From contig OV884057.1 of assembly GCA_930367215.1 (NCBI GenBank), positions 107,161,284 to 107,225,283 of the forward strand: DNA of 64,000 nt, in the 5' to 3' direction. The DNA is from Pollenia angustigena. Taxonomy: Eukaryota > Arthropoda > Insecta > Diptera > Polleniidae. The position numbers were made by a program, and so were the translations under genes. The notes beneath the pieces were generated by a model. It had not been told where the DNA came from. It saw only the letters and a program-made list of their open reading frames with translations, and ran no database searches. Positions 54,847 through 64,000 of the stretch are shown in pieces. The first letter of the stretch is position 1, and every line of letters begins with the position of its first letter.

Positions 54847-56133
54847 CAGGGTTGTGAACTATTTCTAATCAAAAAGCGCCGTGTCTCCAATAAAAAAGCG
54901 CTAAATAAAATGTAAATAAAAAACTTAATGACATGTTTAAGATCCAAGTTTTATTAGTAACACTGGCCGTCAAAAAAAATCGTTTTAAATAAAAATGTAT
55001 GAAAAACAAAGATACTACTGCGCTAAATTCAAATCCGTTTTCAGTTGTTTCTATCATGTCTTGTTCTTTTATGGGCTAGTCTTATATTTTGACCGAAATA
55101 AGGCATTTATGTGCTACATATATTTTATCATAACTTGAGAACGATATTGATATTTTACAAATAATTATTTTATATTTTATATTATATTTTTCCATGCAAA
55201 TTAGTATTTTTATCATTTATCAGAAATCCAGGTATATTATGAATAAAAACAGCAAGAAATCAGTAAACAAACTGTTAACTAGACGTGATTGAATAAACTA
55301 TTTAGCACGCTAAAGTGAATTAAAATCACATAATCAAGTTCTCTAGATCGACTTTTTTTAGTTTTTTGCTGAGCAGTGTTAATAAAACTTTAATATTTTT
55401 ATAAAGCCTTTTCTGATATTTAAGGAAGCTTAAAGTAATATAATTTCAACTATACACGGAAAGAATTATTTACTAATTCACCAGAAAATATGTCTTGAAC
55501 CACGAAAATTTTGCACTATTCTCGTCCAAGTCAAAAATTTATTATTGTATAAAAACATAAGCAAAAAGTTGTGACTCAAAGCAAACTAAAATTTACTAAA
55601 ATACAGCTAAAAAATTAATTTTAATTCTATAGTTACTTAAATCAAGTTTTCTTTGCTTTTTATTTTTAGTTTATAAAAAAAACTTTGTTTCTTGAGTCTA
55701 TTTTAAAATCAGACTAATATTAAATAAATGCTTCTTGAAATTTTTGATCATATACCAAAAACGTGAATTTTTTAATCATGAGAAAATTATTCTTTATTTA
55801 AGAAACTTTTACTTAATACGAACAAAATAAGTTAAAACCAGTTATTTAGTTTTGAATTTTCTTGTTTTAAGAAACGAAATGGATTTCTTTAGAAAATAAA
55901 CTTCTTTCCTTGTATAGAATGCTTTTCAGAGTAAAGTATTTTCAAAACGGAAACAAATTTTGGTTTAATGTGTGATTTTAATGTATGCAAATAAAAGTAC
56001 AAAAATGTTGGGTATCAATAAAAGCGCTAATTTAGCGCTCTTTTTAAAAAAAGCGCTAAGGAAAAAATATGCGCCTTTTCGACAGTTAAAAAGCGCTTAA
56101 TATAGCGCCAAAGGCGCTAAATTGGAAACTCTG
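54847..56133. mobile_element. Non-autonomous hAT element with AGCGC subterminal repeats
   Basis: The ends CAGGGTTGTGAAC (54847) and ...GGAAACTCTG (56133) give a short imperfect TIR, CAG(G/A)GTT. The 8-bp TSD GATACACG is perfect at 54839-54846 and 56134-56141. The partner LTR provides the empty site with a single copy. About ten AGCGC/GCGCT motifs cluster within 200 bases of the two ends, mostly at the right. No transposase ORF; the small ORF at 54869-55057 is not supported. Confidence 0.93.
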
Positions 56134-56256
56134 GATACACGTAGATGCAGTTTATAGCATGATATAAAAAGTGACATGGAAAAATATAGGGGTTTCAAAA
56201 CTAACTTCAATAATTAGCAGAATTCCTGATTTCGGTCTTAAAAATCGCAACACAAG

Positions 56257-57541
56257 ATCAATAGCACGGCAATCTCAATATGATTTACAGCGTAGCTCTT
56301 CTGATAGAATTCTTCGTTATAGGCATAATGATTCAAACATAGAAAGACAAAGAAATCGCCAAGCAGAACGTATCAGAAACATACGACAAAATCTACCTGA
56401 ATACGAAATAGATCAAAATAGAACTCTAATTGCAGAAAATCGCAACATACTCAGGTTTAGTAGGTACAACGACACAATAAAGCAAGGTCCAACCATAATA
56501 TGTACCTGTTGTGGAGGTTTGTGGTTTCCACACCAGGTCCAAAAGTTATCAAAGGATATTAATAATGTAAGCAATGAATTTATAGCAGATGTTTTTTGTC
56601 TTTCCGAAAGGTTTCCTTCGGAAAATAATTATTTCTTTTTTTGCAAAACTTGTTGCCGTTCAATTAAAAATAACCGAAAACCAAATATTCGTTTATCAAA
56701 TGGACTCGATTACACAGAGATACCTGAATGTTTAAAGGGCTTAACGTCTATTGAGGAGCGGCTGGTAACGGCCAGACTTCCTTTCATGATTATCGTAGCT
56801 CTTGGTTTTGAAAGACAAAGTGCAATAAGAGGTGCAGTCGTAAATGTTCCTATATCGGTCAATGAAACAGTTACAGCTCTACCTAGAACATTCGACCAGG
56901 CACATGTAATTCAGCTTCATCTTAGACGCCGCTTAGAATATCTTCATGACTACATGACTGAGTCAATAAGGCCAGCTAAAGTAATTGAAGCCGCCCGTCA
57001 TTTGATAACTACAGAGTTGTACATAAAACATGGTATAACCATTGATAGTAATTGGTTCAATAGTTCCTCTTATGAGAATGTTATCCCATTTGTTGCTGAC
57101 CATCAAGATGAGAGTATTATAAATGAAATTTTTAATAATCAAAGAGATAGTGACAGAAATAATGATATCCATGTTGATGAATTTTATGCTGACAATCTTA
57201 ATCAAGGTGGCCAAGAAACATTACTTGATAATGTTCCTTTAGAAAATGTTCCCCTACAGAGGGTTATAATGGCACCCGGAGAAGGTCAGCGTCCTCTAGA
57301 TATGATAATGGATGAAGATTCAGAAGAACTCGCATTCGTAACCATTTATGGAGGAAAGAAAAGAACGTGTGGTGAAACTTACAGCAAAATTATTCGAATA
57401 GATAAACTTTTTTATAGTTACAAAAAATTGGAACTTTTATCTATTAAGAGTGTCACATCAATTGCTTTACGCAAACGTGTGAGATCAACAAATCTTACAG
57501 CGGGTAATGCACTCAACGATGCTTACTTAAACAACTTAATT
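56257..57541 (+). pseudogene. Helentron ORF, N-terminal Helitron-like domain
   Basis: The frame continues from the repeat region: more Arg/Gln/Asn-rich sequence, then CTCCGGLWFPHQV (zinc pair), FCKTCCRSIKNNRKP (second pair), LTSIEERLVTARLPFM and GFERQSAIRGAVVNVP, typical of the N-terminal region of insect Helitron proteins. A TAG at 57542-57544 sits where Gln is expected, and the reading then continues in the same frame. The ATG-like start at 56171 lies in the gypsy LTR and is not the real start. Confidence 0.85.
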
Positions 57542-57544
57542 TAG

Positions 57545-59057
57545 CATGATGATGGCTTTAGAATTTTAAAAAGTGTTCGTTCTTCTCCAGCTCATTGGGA
57601 AGCCGAAAAGAAAAAGGCAATTGCAATGATTCGACAATTTAGTCTTCCAACTTTTTGTATTACTCTTTCTGCTGCAGAAACAAAATGGACAGAGTTATTG
57701 GTAATTTTGTCAAAAACTGTTGATAAAATAGATATATCCGAAGAGGATGCTAGCACTCTTACTTTTTTAGAAAAAGCCAGACAAATACGAAGTGATTCTA
57801 TAACCTGCGCGCGATATTTTGATTTTAGGCTCCGACAGCTTTTTGCCCTTTTTAAAATGAATCCCGGAATATTTGACAACCATCCAGTGGAAAAATATTA
57901 CTGGAGAGTAGAATTTCAACATAGAGGCTCCCCACATATTCATGGCATGTATTGGTTGAAAGATGCTCCAAAGATTGACTTAAATGATCACTTTTCCTTC
58001 CGTTATTGAATTTATTAATAAATATACAAGTACAAATGGCAGTGATCCAAACGTTGCACAATTCATTAGTTATCAAAAACATAACCACAATCGATCCTGC
58101 ACAAGAGAATTTAGAGGAGAAAGAATTTGCCGGCATGGTATACCATATCCTCCAATGCCACAAACAGAGATTCTTGCCCCTCTCCCAGAACAATCAGAAA
58201 ACGTTGCTCATCATAGAGAGTCGTTCAAGAAAATTCAAAGTCTTTTAAATTCAAATTTAACGGATGAAGCAATGTCCAATTTCAATGACTTCGAAACTTT
58301 TTTAAGATGTGATCATATAAATATGTCATATGAAGATTATAAAATGGCTTTACGTTCTTCACTTAAAAAACCTAAAATCTTTTTACGCAGAAAATTTCAG
58401 GATAAAATGATAAATGCATATAATCCCACTATATTAAAACTTCATAGAGCAAATATCGACATTCAATTTATCTTGGATGCTTATGCATGTTGCGGCTATA
58501 TAGTTAATTATATTAACAAATCCAATCGTGGAATTTCAAGAATTTTACAGGAGGCTTTAAATGAAATAAGAGCTGGAAATTTTTCTGTTAAACAAAAACT
58601 GCAACACATTGGTCACAAATTCATTTCTGGAAGTGAAATTTCTGCACAAGAAGCTGCTTACTGCTGTTTAGGAATGCATCTTTCAGAAAGTAGTAATGCC
58701 GATATTTATATTAATACTGGTAGGCCAGAAGAGAGAGTGTTTGTATTAAAATCTCGTGAACAGCTTCAAAATTTAGAACCTAACTCTACCGATATTTATA
58801 TATCTAGCCTGTTAGATCACTATATACAACGTCCTGATGAGTTAGAATTATTGTGTTTGGCAGATTTTGCAGCATATTATAAGTTTTCCCGAAATACGAG
58901 AAGTACACAAAATGAGGAGACTTATAACGAAAATCATGACTTGGATCAAAACGAACTGTCTGGAGTATTCATAAGACTCAGAAACAGTAGTGGATTCATT
59001 AAAAAGAAGTCAAAACCACATGTTATAAGATATAGAAGCTTTTCGAAAAAATATTCA
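57545..59057 (+). pseudogene. Helentron Rep domain (HUH endonuclease), frameshifted
   Basis: The same frame as before reads to about 57990, including FWRVEF-like YYWRVEFQHRGSPHIHG, where HIH is the HUH metal-binding motif (about 57917-57946). A frameshift near 57985 leads into the frame 57984-59063: FINKYTSTNG, CRHGIPYPPMPQTEIL, then GYIVNYINKSNRGISRIL, the region that carries the Rep tyrosines (about 58490-58540). It ends in KPHVIRYRSFSKK, a conserved block, after which Jockey sequence begins. Rep nicks and rejoins single-stranded DNA for rolling-circle transposition. Confidence 0.88.
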
Positions 59058-59895
59058 TTTTAAGTATAACTCCTCATCTAAATGAACACGACATTATCCC
59101 GGATCACCAGTTCGGATTCAGAGCGAAACAATGACCCAAAAGTCGCATCGCAAAATCTGCAGTCCCACATCAATGAACTAGAGGCATGGCTAGAAAAATG
59201 GAGAATAAAGGTTAACCCGGCTAAATGTGCTCACTTAACTTTCACGCTCAGAAGACAAACGTGCCCAGCAGTAAAAATAAATAACATCACTGTTCCAGTA
59301 GAAAACCATGTAAAGTACTTGGGAATTCATATATATAGACGCTTGACCTGGTCTCGTTATATCGAAGCGAAAATAACGGCTATGTAACTTAAAGCAGCTC
59401 AACTACATTGGCTTCTCGGTGGAAACTCAAACTTGTCTTTAGACAACAAAATTCTCTTATACAAGTCCATCATAAAACCAATATGGACATATGGCATCCA
59501 ATTATGGGGTACTGCATGCGCATCTAACATCCAAAAGCTTCAAAGAAGACAGTCTAGAATATTACGACAAATTGTCTGCGCCCCATGGTATATACGTAAT
59601 GATATTATCCACAGAGATCTCAACGTCCTCACTATCCAGGAGGAAATTAAAAAATATTCAATAAGTTACATCGATAAACTAATGGCCCACCCTAACTACC
59701 TCGCTCGGGGTCTGCTTCAGTTCGAAGGTCACCAGAGGCTAAAAAGAACCGATACTTTGAGCCTAACTAGAAGACATTTTTAAAATTTGAATACAGCAGT
59801 TAGTGGTTACACTGGTAACAACTAATAAACAACAAGAAGAATTAAGATTTGAATACATATTGTAAATTTCGATAAGAAAGATTCAATAAGAAAAA

Positions 59896-59926
<31 letters not shown>
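59058..59926 (+). mobile_element. Jockey-type fragment, copy D, on the + strand
   Basis: A 5'-truncated reverse-transcriptase fragment begins with ITPHLNEHDIIPDHQFGFR, and an internal deletion follows. It then reads ELEAWLEKWRIKVNPAKCAHL, VKYLGIHIYRRLTWSRYIE, a TAA-type stop near 59386, and LLYKSIIKPIWTYGIQLWG. It ends in a 24-base A-run (59903-59926). It is similar to copies B and C but clearly diverged, so it comes from another Jockey-type family. It lies where about 400 residues of Helentron protein are missing. Confidence 0.85.
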
Positions 59927-59927
59927 T

Positions 59928-61168
59928 ATTTAACACATTTACTGCATAGTACAAAGTCAGGAAATACGTTCCATGAGTTTGTTGGAGGTGGTGCTGGCGT
60001 TGGTAAAAGTAAACTTATATCTGCAATATATCAATCAGTAAATTACAGATATAATTACATACCAGGAACTGACTCAAATTTAATAAAGGTATTGCTTTGT
60101 GCACCTACAGGAAAAGCAGCATTTGGGATTGGAGTTGCTACACTTCATTCAATGTTTTCACTGCCAATAAACCAATCTTCATCAGAATTAAGGCCACTGA
60201 GCAACGATACAGCAAATGCATTGTACTCAAAATTTATTAATTTGAAGCTTTTAATTATTGATGAAATATCTATGGTTGGTTCAAAAATGTTCAAGTACCT
60301 TGATTCTAGACTTAAGCAGGTATTTAAAACAACGTCACCGTTTGGTGGAATATCCATGGTAGTATTTGGCGATTTAAGGCAACTTCCGCCTGTTGGTGAT
60401 AGCTGGATATTTTCGGCTCCATGAAATGATCCTTATAGTCTAATATATGGAAATTCGCTTTGGGATATGTTTAAATATTTTGAACTTACTGAAATTATGC
60501 GCCAAAGAGAAGATCACGCTTTTGCTAGAGCTCTTAATAATATGGCGTGTGGAAAAATGTCTGAACAAGACATTTTACTATTTAAGTCTCGTGAGGTTTA
60601 TGAAAGTGATGTTCCAGATGAAGCAATGCATTTGCTGTCCACAAATAATGAAGTAGATAACTGGAATGCAACAAAACTTGCGAGAATACCAACGGTAGAG
60701 ATTGTGACGTATGCTGATGATCGTGTTAAGTCGGTTGGTCTACCTAGTGATAACAGAAACCGCATATTGGAAATTGTAAAAACCTTTAAGACCTCAGAGA
60801 CCCAAGGGCTTCGATATGATTTAAGACTTAAGACAACTGCAAAATATATGGTAACTGTAAATATTAATACAAGCGATGGCTTAGTTAATGGAGCAACAGG
60901 TCAACTTATGCAAATTGACTTCGATAATACACATAATCCATCTACCTTGTGGATTCAATTCCCTGATGCTGCTATTGGAGTTTTAGCCCGATCACAAAAA
61001 CCACATCCACAAGATCCTCTTTGGACTCCTGTGGAAACTTTGGTTCGGTCTTTTCAATTTAAACAAAATGAAAATGTTAATATTGACCGAAAACAATTTC
61101 CAGTTGTACCTGCAAATTTCCAACAAATTTACCGAATATGTCAGCAAGAAATGACTTGGTTCAATTAG
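59928..61168 (+). pseudogene. Helentron PIF1-like helicase
   Basis: Walker A GGGAGVGKSKL is at 59984-60016. Further blocks are LCAPTGKAAFGIGVATLHS (60093-60150), Walker B LLIIDEISMVGS (about 60246-60285), VFGDLRQLPPVGDSW, a TGA stop at 60422-60424, LTEIMRQREDHAFA, then NINTSDGLVNGATGQL near the end (60860-60910). These are PIF1/RecD-type superfamily 1 motifs in the normal order. The helicase unwinds DNA during rolling-circle transposition. The part joining Rep to the helicase is absent. Confidence 0.9.
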
Positions 61169-61864
61169 AAATAACCAGCCTTCAAAATAATAGAAAATTA
61201 GAAACACATTTCAAGAATTTATTGAGTGAAATTTTTTTCATCACGTACTAAGCTTAAACGCACATATCAATGATATTTGCAATGATAAGGTGATGATGGA
61301 AGCCGATATTATGTGTTTTGTCGAAACTTGGACATTATGTCATGAAAATTATGACATTCCAGGATTTAGTATTTTACCTCGAATGCGATTAGATTCAACC
61401 GAAAATACTACCAGACGATGCAAACGTGGAATAATTGTTTACGTCAAAAATCAAATAAATAGAACATTGCGAATTTAAACAAATTCACATTTCAAATAAA
61501 ACGTTTGAGTTCATAATTTTTAAATATACGGATATACAAATAATGGTTATGTACAAAAATAAAAATTTCTATGTAGGATCATTAAATGAGGAATTAAACA
61601 ATCTATATTCACTCAGTAGCCATAGAAAATCAATAATTATAGGTGATTTTAATATTTGCCGACGACATGGCATCTGTGAGACTGAAAGACAACTAAATGA
61701 TAGAGGCTTTAATTCCTTAATTTCAACAAGTACTACAAAGGGTACAACACAGACAGATTGGTGTCTATCAAATTTTGACGATTTCATAGTTAGTGCTAAC
61801 ACTTTTGAAACTATTCATACACTCACAATATTCTGTACGTTAAATTAACTGAAATTGTAATATA
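61169..61864 (+). pseudogene. Helentron C-terminal APE-type endonuclease
   Basis: The stretch starts SLNAHINDI-like at about 61252. EADIMCFVETWTLC (catalytic Glu) follows at 61298-61340, then NYDIPGFSILPRMR, a frameshift near 61478, IIIGDFNICRRHG (GDFN motif) at 61635-61670, and TTQTDWCLSNFDDF. The final SDH motif appears lost by a small deletion near 61823; the tail that follows (NILYVKL) still fits. This domain is present in Helentrons and absent from canonical Helitrons. It supports the Helentron call. Confidence 0.85.
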
Positions 61865-62255
61865 AAATAAATGAAAATTCAATTAAAAACCGGTCTACTC
61901 ATTTTTCATTTATTTTTAACAAAAAGATCATTTAATTTTTACTGTCCATATTTACTTACCATATTCCGTAAAATCAAATAAATATTCAGTTATTTTGTAA
62001 AATTTTACTGTCAAAAATTCAACACCATATTCAGTAAAAACAATTAAATATTCAGTTATTTTTTAAAATATTACTGTCAAAAAATTGACCCCATATTCAG
62101 TAAAAACAATTAAATATCAAGTTATTTTATTAAATTCAGTAATTTTCGTTTACTACACAAAAGAGCCGAATTTCTAAAAAATACCAGTCAGACACCTGTC
62201 CGCTTGTTTTTTTACTTACCCTGGTACACACGTTTGTTTAACTTTTGTTGTACTA

Positions 62256-63390
62256 AAGGAGCATATAGACGACATGTTTTTGTCATCTGACATGTCAAAT
62301 TTCCCACTGCAAAACACATTCATGTCGTGTGTTACCTTTTTAACTTTGCTTCTGTAAAAGTCAGACGCAAAGTCATCTGACAAAATTTCAATTAGAGCGT
62401 GCTCTATTTTCTTCTGACAAACCATCTGACATCAGAAATCTATGCCGGGAAGAAACTGGCAGCGGCGTCAACTATTGACGGAACCATTAACCTGCTGAAG
62501 TTAATATTTTACAATACCAAGATATGTATGCTCATCTCACCATTGAATATAATTTATCGGCCATGTTCTGACAATCGCACGATTTGAAATCGCAAAACGC
62601 CAGATTTATTTTATGGTGTTCTGAAATTCGTGCGCTTAGCTTGCGATCTGGTATAGTTTCTAACAAATATTCTAGTTCCCATGGGCATATTTTTGCAATT
62701 TGAAGTCGCTAACTTCTTGCTATTGCGATTTACAGAACACCTTTTATACGATTTCAAGCCAGAATCGCCAATGTTAAGCGTTTTGCGATTGTCAGAACAT
62801 GCCCGTATTTAAATATATACATAAAAACCGTTTCATTATAAAATTCTAAATTGGTATCTTTAAAATAAAAGAAAAAAATGTTAAGACGGCTAAATTATTT
62901 TACGGCGCAAATAAATATTTTCGTGGCGGCAGCAAGCTATTTTGAAACCGAGAACTACTTTGGTTTCTGCAATAACAATGCGAAAAAAACAGAGACAATG
63001 TCAGAAGCAAATTACATGTACGCAAGGCCCATCTATTAGGTCTGCTTACTTGTACAAAAACAAAAAACGATTCTTTTTAGTTGTCAACATTTACTACCAC
63101 ATATACAAAGCAAAAGGAAAAAACCTGTATGTGTGGCATACCATAAACGTAAACAAACGTATACATGCACATGTAAGCAAAATGTAAACAACTTTTGACA
63201 ACTAAAAAGAACATAAACAAGGATCATCAGGCTTCTTGCGCAGACCTTTTCAATGGGCCTTGCATGTACGTTTGTGACCGAATATTATAAACCTTATGTA
63301 AAACAGCAATTTTGACAGACATGAACAATTACATGTGACTTGATAATTTGACATGTCAGATGGCAAATACATGTCGTGTACGGGCGCCTT
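62256..63390. mobile_element. TIR element inside the foldback element
   Basis: The left AAGGAGCATATAGACGACAT and the inverse of the right end, AAGGCGCCCGTACACGACAT, align without gaps. The match continues through TCTGACATGTCAAAT. TCTGACA/TGTCAGA and ACATGT motifs are frequent near both ends. It has no transposase and contains the MITE at 62558. Confidence 0.78.
62558..62805. mobile_element. MITE, 248 bp
   Basis: GGCCATGTTCTGACAATCGC at the left pairs with GCGATTGTCAGAACATGCCC at the right. GTGTTCTG and CAGAACAC recur inside together with repeated GCGATTT/AAATCGC. Its ends and internal motifs resemble the larger element at 36842-37869, so the two may be related families. Confidence 0.82.
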
Positions 63391-63776
63391 ATAAGACACC
63401 AGCAGCATGACCGATATGGCTTCGCAATTATTTTACTTTTAAAATTTTATGTATTTAAATAAATTATATTAACAAATAGAAAATGGGAATTGCTTACACA
63501 AAACAAGCCATTCATTTTTTATAGATAAGTAAAAATTAATTTTTGGTAGTAAAATTATAAAAAATAACTGAATATTTAATTGTTATTACTGAATATGGTG
63601 TTGAATTTTTGACAGTAAAATTTTATAAAATAACTGCATATTTATTTGTTTTTACAGAATATGTAGTTAATTTTTTGACAATTAATTTATATAAGATAAC
63701 TGAATATACATTTGTTTTTACGGAATTCACGGTTGAATTTTTGATAGTAAAAATTAAATGAACTTTTCGTTAATTT

Positions 63777-64000
63777 AAATTACATTTTTATTTAATTTAA
63801 CATAAAGAAGAATTTAACTCAATCAACGGACAATATTAACTAAAGAGATGCACAAGCACAAGAAATATTGCTTACAAGCAATTTCATTGAATTTAGATAG
63901 TGTGTGTTTATTACTCACTCATTACAAAACACATACTTCCAAAAACAATTGTTTTGTTTTACGATCAAAATATAGAAGAACTAGATGACCCGTGCGAATA
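63777..64000. other. AT-rich window end
   Basis: No ORF. From 63981 the sequence ACTAGATGACCCGTGCG resembles the start of the repeat at 22803 (ACTAGCTTAACCCGTTGCGC), so a second copy of that family may begin here. Confidence 0.4.

Larger units (their letters stand above)
41695..56252 (-). mobile_element. Second Osvaldo-like Ty3/gypsy element, inserted in the Helentron
   Basis: The outer repeats 41695-43209 and 52417-56252 share TGTTACGCG at one end and CGCAACA at the other, so each is TG...CA. The 4-bp TSD CAAG is at 41691-41694 and 56253-56256. Removing the element plus one CAAG joins the Helentron frame. Gag and pol lie between on the reverse strand and resemble the first gypsy element. 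No typical TGG-type primer site is recognisable next to the 5' LTR (52399-52416). The element contains Jockey copy C, a hAT MITE and a large duplication, which explain its 14.6-kb length. Confidence 0.92.
52417..56252 (-). repeat. 5' LTR of the second gypsy element, enlarged
   Basis: It matches the 3' LTR in three blocks: 52417-52557, 53562-54846 and 56134-56252. The extra block 52558-53561 (about 1 kb, no gene) probably belongs to the original LTR and was lost from the other copy. The block 54847-56133 is a hAT MITE insertion with a TSD. Confidence 0.88.
40838..61864 (+). mobile_element. Helentron (Rep/helicase/endonuclease rolling-circle transposon), split by later insertions
   Basis: The coding pieces run in one direction: N-terminal repeat region (40838-41694), N-terminal Helitron domain (56257-57541), Rep (57545-59050), PIF1-like helicase (about 59930-61168) and APE-type endonuclease (61290-61864). 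An endonuclease after the helicase is the mark of Helentrons as opposed to canonical Helitrons. A gypsy element with TSD CAAG separates the first two pieces, and removal of it restores an open frame. A Jockey fragment lies between Rep and helicase. Several stops and frameshifts make it a pseudo-element. Terminal sequences were not identified. Confidence 0.88.
61912..63776. mobile_element. Foldback-type element with arms built of 66-bp repeats
   Basis: The left arm (about 61912-62160) contains units beginning ACCATATTC(C/A)GTAAAA at 61958, 62024 and 62090, a period of 66. The right arm (about 63510-63776) is the inverse, again with about three units. The outer parts also pair (AAAAAGATCATTTAATTTTT against its inverse). 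Long inverted arms made of internal direct repeats are the hallmark of Foldback elements. It lies directly after the Helentron endonuclease. No ORF of its own; the interior holds another TIR element. Confidence 0.82.

Noticed and set aside
56171..56252. ATG and first 27 codons of the ORF at 56171-57544
   Set aside because: They belong to the gypsy LTR. The Helentron frame starts again only after the TSD at 56253.

Overview
The window is a densely nested block of transposable elements from an insect nuclear genome. It is most likely a brachyceran fly. The evidence is strong AT richness, short GT-AG introns, Osvaldo-like Ty3/gypsy elements with an apparent tRNA-Lys primer site, several copies of a Jockey element, a rosa-type (DD41D) mariner, BEL/Pao remnants, a Helentron and DINE-1-like tandem-repeat DNA. 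The species assignment is inference from the families. I see no host gene, tRNA, rRNA or CRISPR array.

Left block (1-17000). An Osvaldo-like LTR retrotransposon (1-8944, + strand, 5' LTR cut by the window edge) sits in ORF1 of a CR1-like non-LTR element (8945-10163, -). That element interrupts a Jockey copy (10164-12879, -), which in turn lies in a decayed BEL/Pao element (pol 12880-13757, gag 16490-16945, -). Between the BEL pieces is a non-autonomous hAT element (14162-16174, TSD GTATGTAC) carrying a further TIR element (14467-15932) packed with TGTCG/CGACA motifs.

Middle block (17010-31053). A long inverted repeat has its arms split 14 kb apart. The cause is an 11.3 kb hAT element (17466-28770, TSD CTACCAGA, 15-bp TIRs) with a broken transposase. 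Inside the hAT lie a CR1-like element with both ORFs open (about 18064-22310, -), an unclassified repeat, four small hairpin elements and DINE-like DNA. The right arm also contains a three-exon Merlin transposase pseudogene and an 82-bp tandem repeat.

Next block (31060-40573). A tandem array of about 120-bp units was hit by a nearly full-length Jockey (31668-36001, TSD AAACAAAGA) and a 1-kb MITE (36842-37869). A second copy of the 14-kb hAT family follows (38165-40565, TSD GTATTTAC). It contains a TIR element, which itself contains a 1300-bp DD41D mariner with an intact 361-aa transposase.

Right block (40838-64000). A decayed Helentron (Rep, PIF1-like helicase, APE-type endonuclease) is split by a second Osvaldo-like LTR element (41695-56252, -, TSD CAAG) and by a Jockey fragment (about 59058-59926). 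The second LTR element holds another Jockey copy flanked by 1.2-kb direct repeats of the target. Its 5' LTR holds a hAT MITE (TSD GATACACG). A foldback-type element with two nested TIR elements closes the window.

The elements do not cooperate as a pathway. Their relation is stratigraphic, and target-site duplications and restored reading frames let the insertion order be read. The most interesting points are the giant direct duplication around one Jockey copy, the Helentron with eight 21-residue coding repeats, the intact DD41D mariner, and the related non-autonomous elements with subterminal motif arrays.
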